Source: Bacillota bacterium
Lineage (GTDB): Bacteria > Bacillota_I > Bacilli_A > RF39 > UBA660
Direction of reading: 5' to 3'
Assembly: GCA_023460995.1 (NCBI GenBank)
Contig: JAEWOE010000005.1
Location: 1 to 64,000 of the forward strand
DNA: 64,000 nt
In this document: positions 41,363-50,563 of the stretch, piece by piece
Numbering within the stretch: position 1 is the first letter of the stretch
How the letters are laid out: every line of letters starts with the position of its first letter
The notes under the pieces: model-generated
Told to the model about the DNA's origin: nothing
Database searches by the model: none
The model's input: only the letters and a program-made list of their open reading frames with translations
Made by a program: the position numbers and the translations under genes

Positions 41363-42151
41363 TTATTCATTTTCTTCTTTTATTATATTTTTATCTAAAA
41401 AACCAATAATTTTTTTATAATTATCACGATATGGAGTAAGTTCTTTTATTACCTTACGGTAGCCCTCAATCTCCTCTTCTAATTCACGAATTGTCTTTTC
41501 ATCCTCTTCAATTTCTTCTTCTTTTTTCTTAATCGTTTCTTTCAAACCAGCTATAATTGTATCTTTGTCTTTTATAGAACCTTCAAGAGAGTTAATATCT
41601 CTGTTTTGTTTTTCAATTGTCTTTGATTGGTTTGTAATCATTTCTTCTTGACGAATGTTAGATTCAAAAAGTTGATTAATTCTATTTATTGCTTTAACTG
41701 TATCATCTTCAACGTGTTTTTCCGCAACTTTATCAGTTTGCTTATCTTCATTCTTATCAGATAATGGAAAAGCATCTATTATCTCTACTTCGCTCATTAT
41801 TTTTTCACCCTTCTCATTAGCTATTTTTGACATATATTCCTGATACTTACCAAGTTCAAAAGCCCTTGCTAAAACAATATTAGAAGAAACTAAAAAAGCA
41901 TCTGCACACTTTTTTAAATTTTTGCCATTCTCAATATAAGTTTCATAGAATAATCTATCATCTGGTATTAAAAAATTAGCAATATAAAACTGCTTTTCTT
42001 CGTCATTATCAAAAGTTAATGAGTCAGCATGTTCAATTACTTTTTTTTCTTTTTCTTTTACTCCTAAGCCTTCTAGACTAATTAATTGCCTATTTTTAGC
42101 GACTTCTTTTTTTAATTTTTTATATTTTTCCTCTGTTAATTTAATTGTCAT
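41363..42151 (-). CDS. Hypothetical protein: ImmA/IrrE-like remnant plus long coiled coil
   Basis: A 262-residue cytosolic protein. Residues about 50-105 (EEKQFYIANFLIPDDRLFYE, then CADAFLVSSNIVLARAFELG) match the segment that follows the HExxH site in ImmA/IrrE peptidases, but no HExxH is present, so it is not expected to be a protease. From about 150 to 240 it is a heptad-rich coiled coil (IEKQNRDINSLEGSIKDKD, KEEEIEEDEKTIRELEEEI). GTGAGG precedes the ATG. Possibly a structural or regulatory scaffold. Confidence 0.6.
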   Translation of the reverse strand: MTIKLTEEKYKKLKKEVAKNRQLISLEGLGVKEKEKKVIEHADSLTFDNDEEKQFYIANFLIPDDRLFYETYIENGKNLKKCADAFLVSSNIVLARAFELGKYQEYMSKIANEKGEKIMSEVEIIDAFPLSDKNEDKQTDKVAEKHVEDDTVKAINRINQLFESNIRQEEMITNQSKTIEKQNRDINSLEGSIKDKDTIIAGLKETIKKKEEEIEEDEKTIRELEEEIEGYRKVIKELTPYRDNYKKIIGFLDKNIIKEENE

Positions 42152-42223
42152 TTTTTACCTCACCACAAAATAGTCTATTTACAGTATACTACACGATAAT
42201 ATGTTAATCAAGAAAAAAAGCGG

Positions 42224-42247
42224 AAAAAAAAAGCATATAATTATGCT
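42224..42247 (-). terminator. Terminator of efp
   Basis: Stem AGCATA/TATGCT with a 4-nt loop overlapping the stop codon, followed by a T-run on the minus strand. Confidence 0.85.
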
Positions 42248-42798
42248 CTCGAATCATATTTACCATCTTTAGTTGATATAACAATTTTTTCGCCTTCAGA
42301 TATAAATAAAGGAACTTTAACTTTAAGTCCATTATCCATGTAAGCATCTTTCATAGCATTATTTGTTGTATTACCTTTTACAGCTGGTTCTGTTTTATCT
42401 ATTATATATTCAATTTTATCAGGAAGTTCCATTCCTAACATTTCTCCTTGGAAAAAAGTTATAAATACATTAATTCCTTCTTTTAAATATTTAGAATCAT
42501 CACCAATTTGTTCTTTTGTTAAATCGATTTGTTCATATGAGTTCATATTCATAAAATTGAAATCATCACCATTTGCATATAAATATTGCATTTCTTGTTT
42601 TTCAATCATAGCTTTTTCAACTTTTATACTTGAGTTAAATGTTTTTTCAACAATTGAACCTGTTCTTAAATTTTTAAGTTTTGCTTTAACAAAAGCAGCA
42701 CCCTTACCAGGTTTAACATGAGAGAAATCAAGTACTATGAATAATTGATCTTCATATATAATGGTCATACCGTTTTTGATATCGTTTACATTAACCAT
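42241..42798 (-). CDS. efp: Elongation factor P
   Basis: A 185-residue three-domain OB-fold protein that relieves ribosome stalling at polyproline. Motifs VNDIKNGMTIIYEDQLFIVL, SHVKPGKGAAFVKAKLKN (tip loop with Lys) and the C-terminal ISTKDGKYDSRA are typical. A GGAGGGATAAT site precedes the ATG. It is downstream of a small basic protein gene and rpmG in the same direction. Confidence 0.96.
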   Translation of the reverse strand: MVNVNDIKNGMTIIYEDQLFIVLDFSHVKPGKGAAFVKAKLKNLRTGSIVEKTFNSSIKVEKAMIEKQEMQYLYANGDDFNFMNMNSYEQIDLTKEQIGDDSKYLKEGINVFITFFQGEMLGMELPDKIEYIIDKTEPAVKGNTTNNAMKDAYMDNGLKVKVPLFISEGEKIVISTKDGKYDSRA

Positions 42799-42825
42799 AT
42801 TATCCCTCCTTGGTTATTATCTATT

Positions 42826-42972
42826 TTATTTAGATTTTGTTTTAACTTTAGTAATCACTTTTGAATTAGAAATTTTTTCAATTTTAACTGCTCTTTCAAA
42901 AGGAGCAATTCTATTAGCTTGCATTTTTATTAATTTTGGATAATCTATTGATGTTATGAAATGTTCAAACAT
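42826..42972 (-). CDS. Small basic hypothetical protein (48 residues)
   Basis: Frame from ATG 42972 to TAA 42826, MFEHFITSIDYPKLIKMQAN to a Lys-rich end (VITKVKTKSK). AGGGTGATAAT immediately precedes the ATG, the strong ribosome-site form used by many genes here. It sits between rpmG and efp on the same strand with short gaps, so it is probably translated. Basic and small like a ribosome-associated protein, but no family is recognised. Confidence 0.6.
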   Translation of the reverse strand: MFEHFITSIDYPKLIKMQANRIAPFERAVKIEKISNSKVITKVKTKSK

Positions 42973-42984
42973 ATTATCACCCTA

Positions 42985-43152
42985 TTATTTCTTTTCTTTA
43001 TGATTTGTTGATTTTCTACATTTTGGACAGAATTTGTTTAATTCTAAACGTTCTGTTGTGTTTCTTTTATTTTTTTCTGTACGATAGTTTTCTTCTTTAC
43101 ATTCAGTACATTGTAGAGTAATTCTTTCTCTTGCTTCACCTTTTTTTGCCAT
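42985..43152 (-). CDS. rpmG: Ribosomal protein L33 (zinc-binding type)
   Basis: A 55-residue protein MAKKGEARERITLQCTECKE ... LNKFCPKCRKSTNHKEKK. Two CxxC pairs show the zinc-containing (C+) form. GGAGGGATAGT precedes the ATG. It is followed by the small basic protein and efp. This gene is short enough to be missed by length filters. Confidence 0.93.
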   Translation of the reverse strand: MAKKGEARERITLQCTECKEENYRTEKNKRNTTERLELNKFCPKCRKSTNHKEKK

Positions 43153-43233
43153 ACTATCCCTCCTTCACATCTCATGCATACATATTATAGCAAATAATTA
43201 TTAAAAATAAAAGTTTTTTTTACAAAAGTTCGA

Positions 43234-45183
43234 TTAATACCTTTTAAAATAAGCACTGGATACTTCCTTGGCAATTCTTTTTGTTATAAAACTAGTATAT
43301 TCAGTATCAGAATATGTAGAAGTGTCTGGAGTTATTATAGTAAAAGTAACTTTTGGATCATCATATGGCATATATGATACAAAAGTAGTAGAAATTGTTT
43401 CCGTGTCAGCTTTACCATCATTATTCGTGTCTAGAAAACTTTGACTTGTTCCTGTTTTGCCTGCTGGTTTATAAGATATGTCTATGTAACCAGATCCAGT
43501 TCCACCAAACTCAAGAACCATTTTCAATCCTTGTTGAACTCTTTGCATGTAAATACTATCGGTTGTTACTGTGTTAAGTTCCACACGACTATTTTGATAA
43601 ATGACTTCTCCTTCATTATTAACAACCTTATTTAATAGAACTGGTTTTATCCTAATACCACTATTAGCTATTGTCATAATATATTGTGATAATTCAATTG
43701 GTGTATAAGTATCATACTGTCCTATTGCAAAGTCTAGAAGTAATCCAGAATCAGTTTTTGTTCCTATAACACCTAATCTCTCATTAGGTAAATCTACTTC
43801 TGTTTTTGTACCTAGACCAAACTCTTTAAAAGTGTTTCTATAAGTATTAAATGCTTCTGGGTTTAATCCTAGACCGCAATTATAACAATAAGTGCCACCA
43901 CCAACTTTTATAGCAGTATGAAACTGATATGTGTTAGATGATCTTTTTAAAGCGGTTAAATCATCTAAAGTACCTAGATACATAAATGAGCATTTTTCTG
44001 GAGTAGACTTGATTTTTATGCAGTCATCAACTCTTACTTCTCCGATCTTTAAAGCGCCAGTATTATATCCAACAATATGTGATGCACCCTTTACTACCGA
44101 TCCAACTACATAAGAAGTATTTGTTATTCCCGTGCTAAAATCATAAATATTATCATCAACAACTTGTTTTCCTGCCATGGCAATTATTCCGCCAGTTTTG
44201 GCATCCGTAACTATAACAAAAGACTTGTTTAAATATTCAGTGTTTGGTTCACTCTTAGCTTTTTTAATATTATCTACAATAATTTGTTCTATCTCTTGTT
44301 GTAATTCTATATCAATATTTAAATATATATCATTACCTTTTTGACCTTCTTCAATTAATTCATAGTTACCATTTGAATGAACTAAGTATTTATTTTTAGT
44401 TCCTTTTAAATATTGATCATATTGATATTCTAGGTAACTAATTCCTACTGTATCACTTATCGTATAACCACTATTTAAATAATATTTTTTATATTCGTTA
44501 GGAATTGAACCAACACTTCCAAGAATACCTCTTAAAGCGGTTTCATATGGATATAGTCTTTCCCAATCTAAACGTATACCAACACCTTTAAGTTTACTTA
44601 CATTTTCTGCTATAGTAGCATACTCTAACTCAGTAACTGAGTTATTTTTTATTACTTTTTCAGTATATGAATATCCATTATTCATAAGATAATATATATA
44701 GGCTGTTTCTTTATCTATTTGCTCCAAATCACTACTTGTTATTTTATCTAACTTTAGTTTATAAAGATCATCTGAAGATATTTCTCTATTTTTATATAAT
44801 TCATATTCATCATTTGTAAGTAAAGATAATTCACTATGTAGTTTTATATAATAGTCTTTCATAATCCTATCTGTTATTTTAGAGCAATCTACATCTAATA
44901 TTTTAGATAATTTAGTAGCAATATCTAGTTGATCTTTTGTAGTTGTACCAACTTCTTTTTTATAATAAATAACTTTAACTGGTTTATTATCTACAATGAT
45001 AACGCCATTTCTATCATATATTCTACCTCTTGGAGCAGTATCACCATAAACAATCTTTTCAGTTAAACTTATTAATTTTTCTTTATAATAATCATTTTTC
45101 ATTATTTGAATATAGAAAAGTCTAGCTAATATGATAGACATAGATAATACCACAAATATTTTTAGTATAAAAAGTCTTTTCAT
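43234..45183 (-). CDS. Class B penicillin-binding protein (transpeptidase)
   Basis: About 649 residues: one N-terminal membrane helix (LFILKIFVVLSMSIILARLF), the dimerisation domain (RGRIYDRNGVIIVDNKP, LRGILGSVGSIP) and the transpeptidase domain with SVVKG (SxxK Ser), RSSNTYQ (SxN) and AGKTGTSQ (KTG). It crosslinks peptidoglycan with a SEDS partner; whether it serves elongation, division or spore cortex is not settled by sequence. It lacks PASTA domains. I chose ATG 45183, with GGGTGATAAT directly before it. Confidence 0.9.
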   Translation of the reverse strand: MKRLFILKIFVVLSMSIILARLFYIQIMKNDYYKEKLISLTEKIVYGDTAPRGRIYDRNGVIIVDNKPVKVIYYKKEVGTTTKDQLDIATKLSKILDVDCSKITDRIMKDYYIKLHSELSLLTNDEYELYKNREISSDDLYKLKLDKITSSDLEQIDKETAYIYYLMNNGYSYTEKVIKNNSVTELEYATIAENVSKLKGVGIRLDWERLYPYETALRGILGSVGSIPNEYKKYYLNSGYTISDTVGISYLEYQYDQYLKGTKNKYLVHSNGNYELIEEGQKGNDIYLNIDIELQQEIEQIIVDNIKKAKSEPNTEYLNKSFVIVTDAKTGGIIAMAGKQVVDDNIYDFSTGITNTSYVVGSVVKGASHIVGYNTGALKIGEVRVDDCIKIKSTPEKCSFMYLGTLDDLTALKRSSNTYQFHTAIKVGGGTYCYNCGLGLNPEAFNTYRNTFKEFGLGTKTEVDLPNERLGVIGTKTDSGLLLDFAIGQYDTYTPIELSQYIMTIANSGIRIKPVLLNKVVNNEGEVIYQNSRVELNTVTTDSIYMQRVQQGLKMVLEFGGTGSGYIDISYKPAGKTGTSQSFLDTNNDGKADTETISTTFVSYMPYDDPKVTFTIITPDTSTYSDTEYTSFITKRIAKEVSSAYFKRY

Positions 45184-45248
45184 ATTATCACCCATTATTA
45201 TTGTTTTAATCTTTTAGTATTTTATACATACAATATAATGGAGGGTTT

Positions 45249-45506
45249 ATGATTAATATTATAAAAAAATATGTAAATATTCTTACTACTAAGGACATAT
45301 ATGAATTTGGAAGAAAAAACAATATATTTCTTACTGATAATGAGGTTTCAATAATTTATGAAGTTATAAAAAAAGATTATGAAACTTTATTATATAACGA
45401 TGAAAAAGTTTTTAATTACTTAGAAGGCAAGATAAGTTCAGAGAATTTAAATAAAATCAAAATAATATTTTATGAATACAAAAAGAAATATCAGAACTAT
45501 TTATAA
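45249..45506 (+). CDS. DUF2624 family protein (YqfT-like)
   Basis: An 85-residue helical protein, INIIKKYVNILTTKDIYEFG ... NIFLTDNEVSIIYEVIKKDY. This small family is found next to endonuclease IV in Bacilli, as here, where the convergent nfo gene overlaps its end by 10 nt. ATGGAGGG precedes the ATG. The biochemical role is unknown. Confidence 0.75.
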   Translation: MINIIKKYVNILTTKDIYEFGRKNNIFLTDNEVSIIYEVIKKDYETLLYNDEKVFNYLEGKISSENLNKIKIIFYEYKKKYQNYL

Positions 45507-46405
45507 TAGTTTCTGATATCTTCTAATAGTTGACTATTTTGTTTCTTGTTTTTTATCATTTCTATTTCAAATTTATATGGTGGATATAATCTATCAGTTG
45601 TTTGATCACTTGCGCTTACATAAGGTGTTTCTAATATTTTAGGAACATCTTTTAGTTTGTCATTGTATATGATGTCAATTAAAGTGTCAAAACCAATTGT
45701 TCCAAGTCCGATATTATCATGTCTATCTTTATGAGAACTCATATCGTTTTTACTATCATTTATATGAATACAACCAATTTTATCAAGACCTATGATACTA
45801 TCAAATTCATTTAAGACTGTGTCAAAATCTGTTAAGTCATATCCTGCATCATTTAAATGGCATGTATCTAGACATACCATAACTTTTTCTTTATATGTAA
45901 CACCATCAAGAATTTGTTTTATTTGCTTAAAGTTAGTTCCTACTTCGCTTCCTTTTCCAGCCATTGTTTCTAAACATATAGTTACTTTTGTATCTGACAT
46001 AATACAGTGGTTTAAAACGAAGATAATGTTTTCTATTGCTGTTTCTTCTCCTAAGCCAACATGACTTCCGGGATGTAGAACAAGTTTTGTAATACCTAAT
46101 TGCTCTACTCTATCAAGTTCCTGTCTTAAAAAACTAATAGCAAAATCTATATTAGCAGTATTGGCTAAATTTATTATATATGGTGCATGAACGACAATAT
46201 TTCTTAAATCGATACTATTATCTTTCATTATCTGCATTGCTTTGACAGTTTGATTATCGTCTATTGCAGATCTCGCAGTATTTTGTGGGGCCCCTGTATA
46301 AAACATAAATGTATTACAGCCATAGTTTAAAGCTTCCTCTACACTACCTACAAGCTGGGAATCTTTTTTAAATGATACATGACACCCAATTATTAAATCT
46401 TTCAT
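45497..46405 (-). CDS. nfo: Endonuclease IV
   Basis: A 302-residue AP endonuclease with three zinc ions, TIM barrel. Motifs: IIGCHVSFKKDSQLVG, IVVHAPYIINLAN, LHPGSHVGLG, CLETMAGKGSEVG, CLDTCHLNDAGYD, IHINDSKNDMSSHKDRHDNIG and ILETPY. It repairs abasic sites; spores rely on it together with ExoA. TAGGAGG precedes the ATG. A hairpin over the shared end (45488-45519) with DUF2624 terminates both genes. Confidence 0.97.
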   Translation of the reverse strand: MKDLIIGCHVSFKKDSQLVGSVEEALNYGCNTFMFYTGAPQNTARSAIDDNQTVKAMQIMKDNSIDLRNIVVHAPYIINLANTANIDFAISFLRQELDRVEQLGITKLVLHPGSHVGLGEETAIENIIFVLNHCIMSDTKVTICLETMAGKGSEVGTNFKQIKQILDGVTYKEKVMVCLDTCHLNDAGYDLTDFDTVLNEFDSIIGLDKIGCIHINDSKNDMSSHKDRHDNIGLGTIGFDTLIDIIYNDKLKDVPKILETPYVSASDQTTDRLYPPYKFEIEMIKNKKQNSQLLEDIRNYYK

Positions 46406-46422
46406 TTACATCCTCCTAGTAA

Positions 46423-46448
46423 AAAATAGGATATTGCTATCCTATTTT
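46423..46448. terminator. Bidirectional hairpin terminator
   Basis: Eleven-base stem aaaataggata/tatcctatttt with a 4-nt loop, overlapping the stop codon of the gene ending at 46437; T-run on the minus strand. Confidence 0.85.
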
Positions 46449-47186
46449 CTTCATATTTCCTTTAGCAAGTTCAGCATTGACCATATCTAAAGTAATACCA
46501 AACTCATTAACAAGCTCAGTCATTTCTTTTTCACAAGTTTGCTTTATAGTAATAGCTTCTTTTCTTTTATTCATAAGTATTACATACCTAGCAACTCCTG
46601 CTTCTTTTGGGTCTACAGGAATCTCAACTTTTACAGGTTCACTTGGGACAGTTGATAACTTTTTAGCTAGATCAAAGTTTTCTTTAACAGCATTTGCTCT
46701 ATGAGCAAGCAGTTTTTGAACAAATACAGTGCTAATTAGTAGTCGTCTAGGAGCACCAACAACACGTTTTTGTTTATTTATTAAATAGTCAACATCCGTT
46801 TGTAATACTTTTAAAATATAATTTTTTTCTTTTGCATTTATCTCTGTATTATTTTTTACTACATCATCATTTTTATTATCTTCTTGAGTTACTGGGTTTT
46901 CATTAACAACAGGTACAGCAGGATTAACTTGAGCAACTTGAGGTTCAGTTTTGACTGGTACAGTTTCGACTGATTCACTTGTTGTATTAGTGCTTACAGC
47001 TGGAACTGGAGCAGGTTCAACCGCTGCTACATTTGAACTTATATAAGCTAGCATTTTTTTTCCATACCCACTTGTTATTTTGTTAAACATATTTGGAACT
47101 AAATACGCTAATCTTTTTCCCTCAACAGTTATTTTGCTCTTTGTAGCCAAATCTATTGCTGATGCTTTAACATCATAATTTTTCAT
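46437..47186 (-). CDS. Hypothetical protein with Pro/Val-rich linker
   Basis: About 249 residues. An N-terminal part (KNYDVKASAIDLATKSKITV, YLVPNMFNKITSGYGKKML) is joined by a Pro/Val/Asn-rich linker (about 60-120) to a helical C-terminal domain (YILKVLQTDVDYLINKQKRV, YVILMNKRKEAITIKQTCEK). No signal peptide. I chose ATG 47186, with GGGGAG 7 nt upstream inside the end of the DUF1292 gene, so the two are coupled. No family recognised. Confidence 0.55.
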   Translation of the reverse strand: MKNYDVKASAIDLATKSKITVEGKRLAYLVPNMFNKITSGYGKKMLAYISSNVAAVEPAPVPAVSTNTTSESVETVPVKTEPQVAQVNPAVPVVNENPVTQEDNKNDDVVKNNTEINAKEKNYILKVLQTDVDYLINKQKRVVGAPRRLLISTVFVQKLLAHRANAVKENFDLAKKLSTVPSEPVKVEIPVDPKEAGVARYVILMNKRKEAITIKQTCEKEMTELVNEFGITLDMVNAELAKGNMKKIG

Positions 47187-47190
47187 TATA

Positions 47191-47460
47191 TTACTCCCCG
47201 TCTTTTGCAATATCAAGCATTACTTTTTTAATTTCAACCCAAACAGCTTCATCAGCCACACTAGCTAAAGTAACAGTGCCATCAGCATTTGCTACAACTT
47301 CTGATGTATATACTTCCACATTCCCAGATGGATCAGTTTTATTTTCTGTATATATTAAGTACTCTTTTCCGTTTAATTTAAGTGTAAAATATGCTACGAC
47401 TTCAACTTGTTTACTAACTCCAGTTTCATCTATTATATTAATGATTTCTTTATTATTCAT
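47191..47460 (-). CDS. DUF1292 family protein (YrzB-like)
   Basis: An 89-residue protein with VEVVAYFTLKLNGKEYLIYT, then VEVYTSEVV and a helical end. Small DUF1292 proteins are common in Firmicutes and of unknown function. GAAGGGAG precedes the ATG; an extended -10 promoter lies upstream (47492-47521). It is the first gene of a unit with the 46437 gene and possibly nfo. Confidence 0.8.
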   Translation of the reverse strand: MNNKEIINIIDETGVSKQVEVVAYFTLKLNGKEYLIYTENKTDPSGNVEVYTSEVVANADGTVTLASVADEAVWVEIKKVMLDIAKDGE

Positions 47461-47491
47461 ATTAGTTCTCCCTTCTTACTTTATATATCAC

Positions 47492-47521
47492 ATTATATCA
47501 CAGTATTTAATCAATTTTCAA
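47492..47521 (-). promoter_or_regulatory. Promoter of the DUF1292 gene
   Basis: TTGAAA (47521-47516), 18-nt spacer, TATAAT (47497-47492) preceded by TG (extended -10). Confidence 0.6.
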
Positions 47522-47593
47522 TATTTTCATGAAATATATGTTAATGATACAAGGTATAATATAACCTATAATAGAATATTTTTCAAGGGGAAA

Positions 47594-47626
47594 TTAAAAG
47601 ATAATTTAAAATTAATTATCTTTTAA
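47594..47626. terminator. Hairpin terminator overlapping the FtsB-like gene end
   Basis: Thirteen-base inverted repeat ttaaaagataatt/aattatcttttaa with a 7-nt loop covering the stop codon. Confidence 0.75.
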
Positions 47627-47944
47627 TATGTTATTTAAATCTTCTATCTTTGACTGATAGTCAGCAATTTGATTTTTCATATCCTTGATTTGTTTAGCGA
47701 CTATTGCTTGTTCATTTATTAATTCAATATAGTCATCCACATCATTATTATATAATTCATATTCCTCTGCTTGATATTTTAACTTTTCTTCTAACACCGC
47801 CTGCTTGTCCTGCAATTCAGCTATAATTTTTTCATTGTTGGAAATTTTCCACATATTCATTTTTATACCATTATTACTAAAAAATATAATAAAATATAAT
47901 GCTGAAAGAATTATTACTAATTTTATTTTTCCTTTTCTACTCAT
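47612..47944 (-). CDS. Short membrane-anchored coiled-coil protein (FtsB/DivIC-like architecture)
   Basis: About 110 residues: basic start MSRKGKIK, one membrane helix (LVIILSALYFIIFFSNNG) and an extracellular coiled coil (AELQDKQAVLEEKLKYQAEE ... MKNQIADYQSKIEDLNN). This is the architecture of FtsB/DivIC-type division proteins but no sequence motif proves it. I chose the ATG at 47944, which overlaps the stop of the peptidase gene by 8 nt (coupled translation; ribosome site weak). Confidence 0.6.
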   Translation of the reverse strand: MSRKGKIKLVIILSALYFIIFFSNNGIKMNMWKISNNEKIIAELQDKQAVLEEKLKYQAEEYELYNNDVDDYIELINEQAIVAKQIKDMKNQIADYQSKIEDLNNILKDN

Positions 47945-49142
47945 AATATATAGCTCGCTTTCCAAAAAAGTTAAAAGATTGTTCAAAGTTATATCTATCA
48001 AAGTATCTTATTTTACCAACTGAAGGGTCAGAAGTTATAATTTGAAATTGATTAAATCCTATTATTACTAAACTATGAAATTCAGCGGGATAATTAATTG
48101 TTCTGCCTGTTAATTCATCAGTCCAACTATAGGCGTAATGAGTACTTATACCGTCCATAGCAACCCATACTTGTACTGGATGTTTTTCGATAACCACTCT
48201 TAAAACCTCATTAAGTGATGAACCAGTTATGTTTTTTATTCCACTTTTAAAATTTGAAGATACTGATATAATTGGTTTTTCATAAACTCCAAAGCCATAT
48301 ACATCAGTTGGATTACCAATAAAATAAATTTCCGGATCATTTCCATATCTTTCTGCACTTACATAATATGGTCTTTCTGCTTTAATTAGACTGTCTACTA
48401 TTTGCTTAGCTGTAACATTCACTCCGGCATATCTAAGTAATATTAACAAAGAAATACTCTCACAACCTGATGGATAATCAGGGTACTGATTAATAGTTGG
48501 TACATCTTTAATAATAGATTGTCCGTAATTAATTATAGTATTAATTTGCTGTAACTTACTATTATATTCAGATATAGTACTTTTTAAGAAAAGATTTAAG
48601 CTGTCTGATACATCATTTTGATCAACTATTTCGTCTTCTAAGTTTATTACCTTAGCAGATAATGTTCTATTATTGATAGATTCTTCAATGTTATTATACA
48701 TTATAGATAATTTATCAACTTTATTAGATAGTTCATTTATAGTGTTTTCTTGTTTAGTATATAAATTACTTAATGAATTATCATGACGTTTATTATTGTA
48801 CTTATACATGATATAAAATTCATTAGAGAAAAGGTAGAAAAACAAGGATATTATTAATGCTTCTTCAAAGAAGTTCTTTAATTTTCTCTTCTTATTTATG
48901 GATATAAAGTCAATATTAGGACATATGCTTTTAATTATTGTTTGGTATTTATCATTTTCTATATTATATTTATCAAATAATTCTTTTGATTTAAATTTGC
49001 GATTAAACACATCCAAAAAAGAATATTTACAATAAAAATCTTGTTCTGTCTTAATTTTTTTGGTTAAAGAAATTTCATTAGCACATTTTTCTCTTATAAA
49101 AGAGATGATTTCCAAGTAATTATTAATTTCAAAAGAATCCAT
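47937..49142 (-). CDS. Membrane-anchored C39-like cysteine peptidase
   Basis: A 401-residue protein: a cytosolic part (1-90), one membrane helix (EALIISLFFYLFSNEFYIMY), a coiled-coil stalk (about 120-215) and an extracellular peptidase_C39_2 domain (about 220-401). The domain shows VPTINQYPDYPSGCESISLL (catalytic Cys), GNDPEIYFIGNPTD, WVAMDGI and FHSLVIIGF (catalytic His). Such domains cleave surface peptides; the substrate is unknown. It is preceded by spoIIP and a small TM gene on the same strand, which may mean a sporulation-related role (inference). GTGAGG precedes the ATG. Confidence 0.8.
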   Translation of the reverse strand: MDSFEINNYLEIISFIREKCANEISLTKKIKTEQDFYCKYSFLDVFNRKFKSKELFDKYNIENDKYQTIIKSICPNIDFISINKKRKLKNFFEEALIISLFFYLFSNEFYIMYKYNNKRHDNSLSNLYTKQENTINELSNKVDKLSIMYNNIEESINNRTLSAKVINLEDEIVDQNDVSDSLNLFLKSTISEYNSKLQQINTIINYGQSIIKDVPTINQYPDYPSGCESISLLILLRYAGVNVTAKQIVDSLIKAERPYYVSAERYGNDPEIYFIGNPTDVYGFGVYEKPIISVSSNFKSGIKNITGSSLNEVLRVVIEKHPVQVWVAMDGISTHYAYSWTDELTGRTINYPAEFHSLVIIGFNQFQIITSDPSVGKIRYFDRYNFEQSFNFFGKRAIYYE

Positions 49143-49199
49143 ATTTACCTCACTATTATCCTAATATAATTAAATAATAAAAAAGGTTACTTGTCAATA

Positions 49200-49529
49200 T
49201 CATTCATCTAATACACCATTTAAAAATTTAAAAACCCCTTTAACACTTTGCTTACAAGAATTACTGATGAATTCTGAAATTTTTAACCCCATTCTTTTTG
49301 GTTTATCCTGAAAGTCTTCTTCATCTACTAAATAGTCATTAATATCTATATTGATGTTATTTTTAATATCTTCTTCATACTTAGCAATCTGTTCTTCTGT
49401 GAATACTTTTTTCTTATAAGACGCATATTCATAATAACCAAGATTTACCATAACAAATATCGCAAAATACATCATGAATAAAACAAGGAGCATATAATTA
49501 AAAACTTTAATTATTGTTTTATCTTTCAT
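49200..49529 (-). CDS. Small single-TM hypothetical protein after spoIIP
   Basis: A 109-residue protein with one membrane helix (NYMLLVLFMMYFAIFVMVNL) and an acidic tail (NIDINDYLVDEEDFQDKPKR). Its ATG overlaps the last 11 nt of spoIIP, so it is translated with it. It ends at TGA, rare in this window. No family recognised; co-translation with spoIIP suggests a sporulation-time product. Confidence 0.6.
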   Translation of the reverse strand: MKDKTIIKVFNYMLLVLFMMYFAIFVMVNLGYYEYASYKKKVFTEEQIAKYEEDIKNNINIDINDYLVDEEDFQDKPKRMGLKISEFISNSCKQSVKGVFKFLNGVLDE

Positions 49530-50493
49530 TTATAGTTTCCTTTAATATGTCTGCTAAAACAGCAACAGTATTATATACTTCATCAATTGTATTTTCATAT
49601 CCGCCAATCTCTATCAAAATGGCATTAGGACTTATATCTTGATTATATATGCCATTGACATTTGCTCCTTTTTTTGTTATTACACCTCTTGTTAAATTTG
49701 GATATTTAGTTGCTATTTTAGTATTTATATAATTAGCTAAATCTAAATTATTTTGATAGCCTTCATGTTCAAGTCCAACTACAAATAATACTTTAGCATA
49801 GCTAGTATTGTTTATTGTAATAGTAGAATTTGCCTTAGTTATAGAATCTCTATGGATATCAATAAAATACTTAACAGAAGGGTAATTCTCTACCACTGCA
49901 TTTATATAATATCTACTTGCTAAATAACTGTAATTATAATCCCAACTATTTATCCTTATAAATTCTGTTATATCATTCTCCTCAACTAGTGCTTCAATAC
50001 CATGATCTTTTAATTTTTCACGCATTATATATGAAGCCATCATTACATTAGGAGTAATATTGTATGCTTCATAATTACTACCACTATAATTTTCAAGTTG
50101 ATGAGAATTATAAATGTATACTATTGGAGCTTTAGCATCAGTAGGATTAGGATCACTAATATGCTTAGAAATAGTTTCTAATTCATCAGCATTGTATTCT
50201 TCATCGTAAGAAATATCACCATTAAAATTAAGTGTACTAGTTAACAGTGTAATTGGTTTATCAACGGTTGAACTATATATAATATTAGTTATTTTACTTA
50301 TTATATTTTGACTATACTTTTTATAATGATTAGAGTCTGCGAGTAAACTACCAATAAACTCTTCATTTGAGGAATATAACTTAATATTGTAGACAAATGA
50401 AAAACTAATACTAAAACAAGTAAAACATATAAATATTAAAAGCATATTTTTAAACTTAATTCTCTTTTTTCTTTTCAATCTTAATTTAGTCAT
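49519..50493 (-). CDS. spoIIP: Stage II sporulation protein P (amidase/endopeptidase)
   Basis: A 324-residue protein: basic start, one membrane helix (MLLIFICFTCFSISFSFVYN) and the SpoIIP catalytic domain with NSHQLENY, FIDIHRDSI and AILIEIGGYENTIDEV carrying the metal-binding His/Glu set. With SpoIID and SpoIIM it thins septal peptidoglycan to drive engulfment. It follows gpr on the same strand, the conserved gpr-spoIIP order of Firmicutes. GGTGATAAT precedes the ATG. Confidence 0.95.
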   Translation of the reverse strand: MTKLRLKRKKRIKFKNMLLIFICFTCFSISFSFVYNIKLYSSNEEFIGSLLADSNHYKKYSQNIISKITNIIYSSTVDKPITLLTSTLNFNGDISYDEEYNADELETISKHISDPNPTDAKAPIVYIYNSHQLENYSGSNYEAYNITPNVMMASYIMREKLKDHGIEALVEENDITEFIRINSWDYNYSYLASRYYINAVVENYPSVKYFIDIHRDSITKANSTITINNTSYAKVLFVVGLEHEGYQNNLDLANYINTKIATKYPNLTRGVITKKGANVNGIYNQDISPNAILIEIGGYENTIDEVYNTVAVLADILKETINER

Positions 50494-50563
50494 ATTATCA
50501 CCTAATTAAGTATATAAAAAAGAAATAGATTAATTTGTCAAAACAACGATTAATTTAATATTT

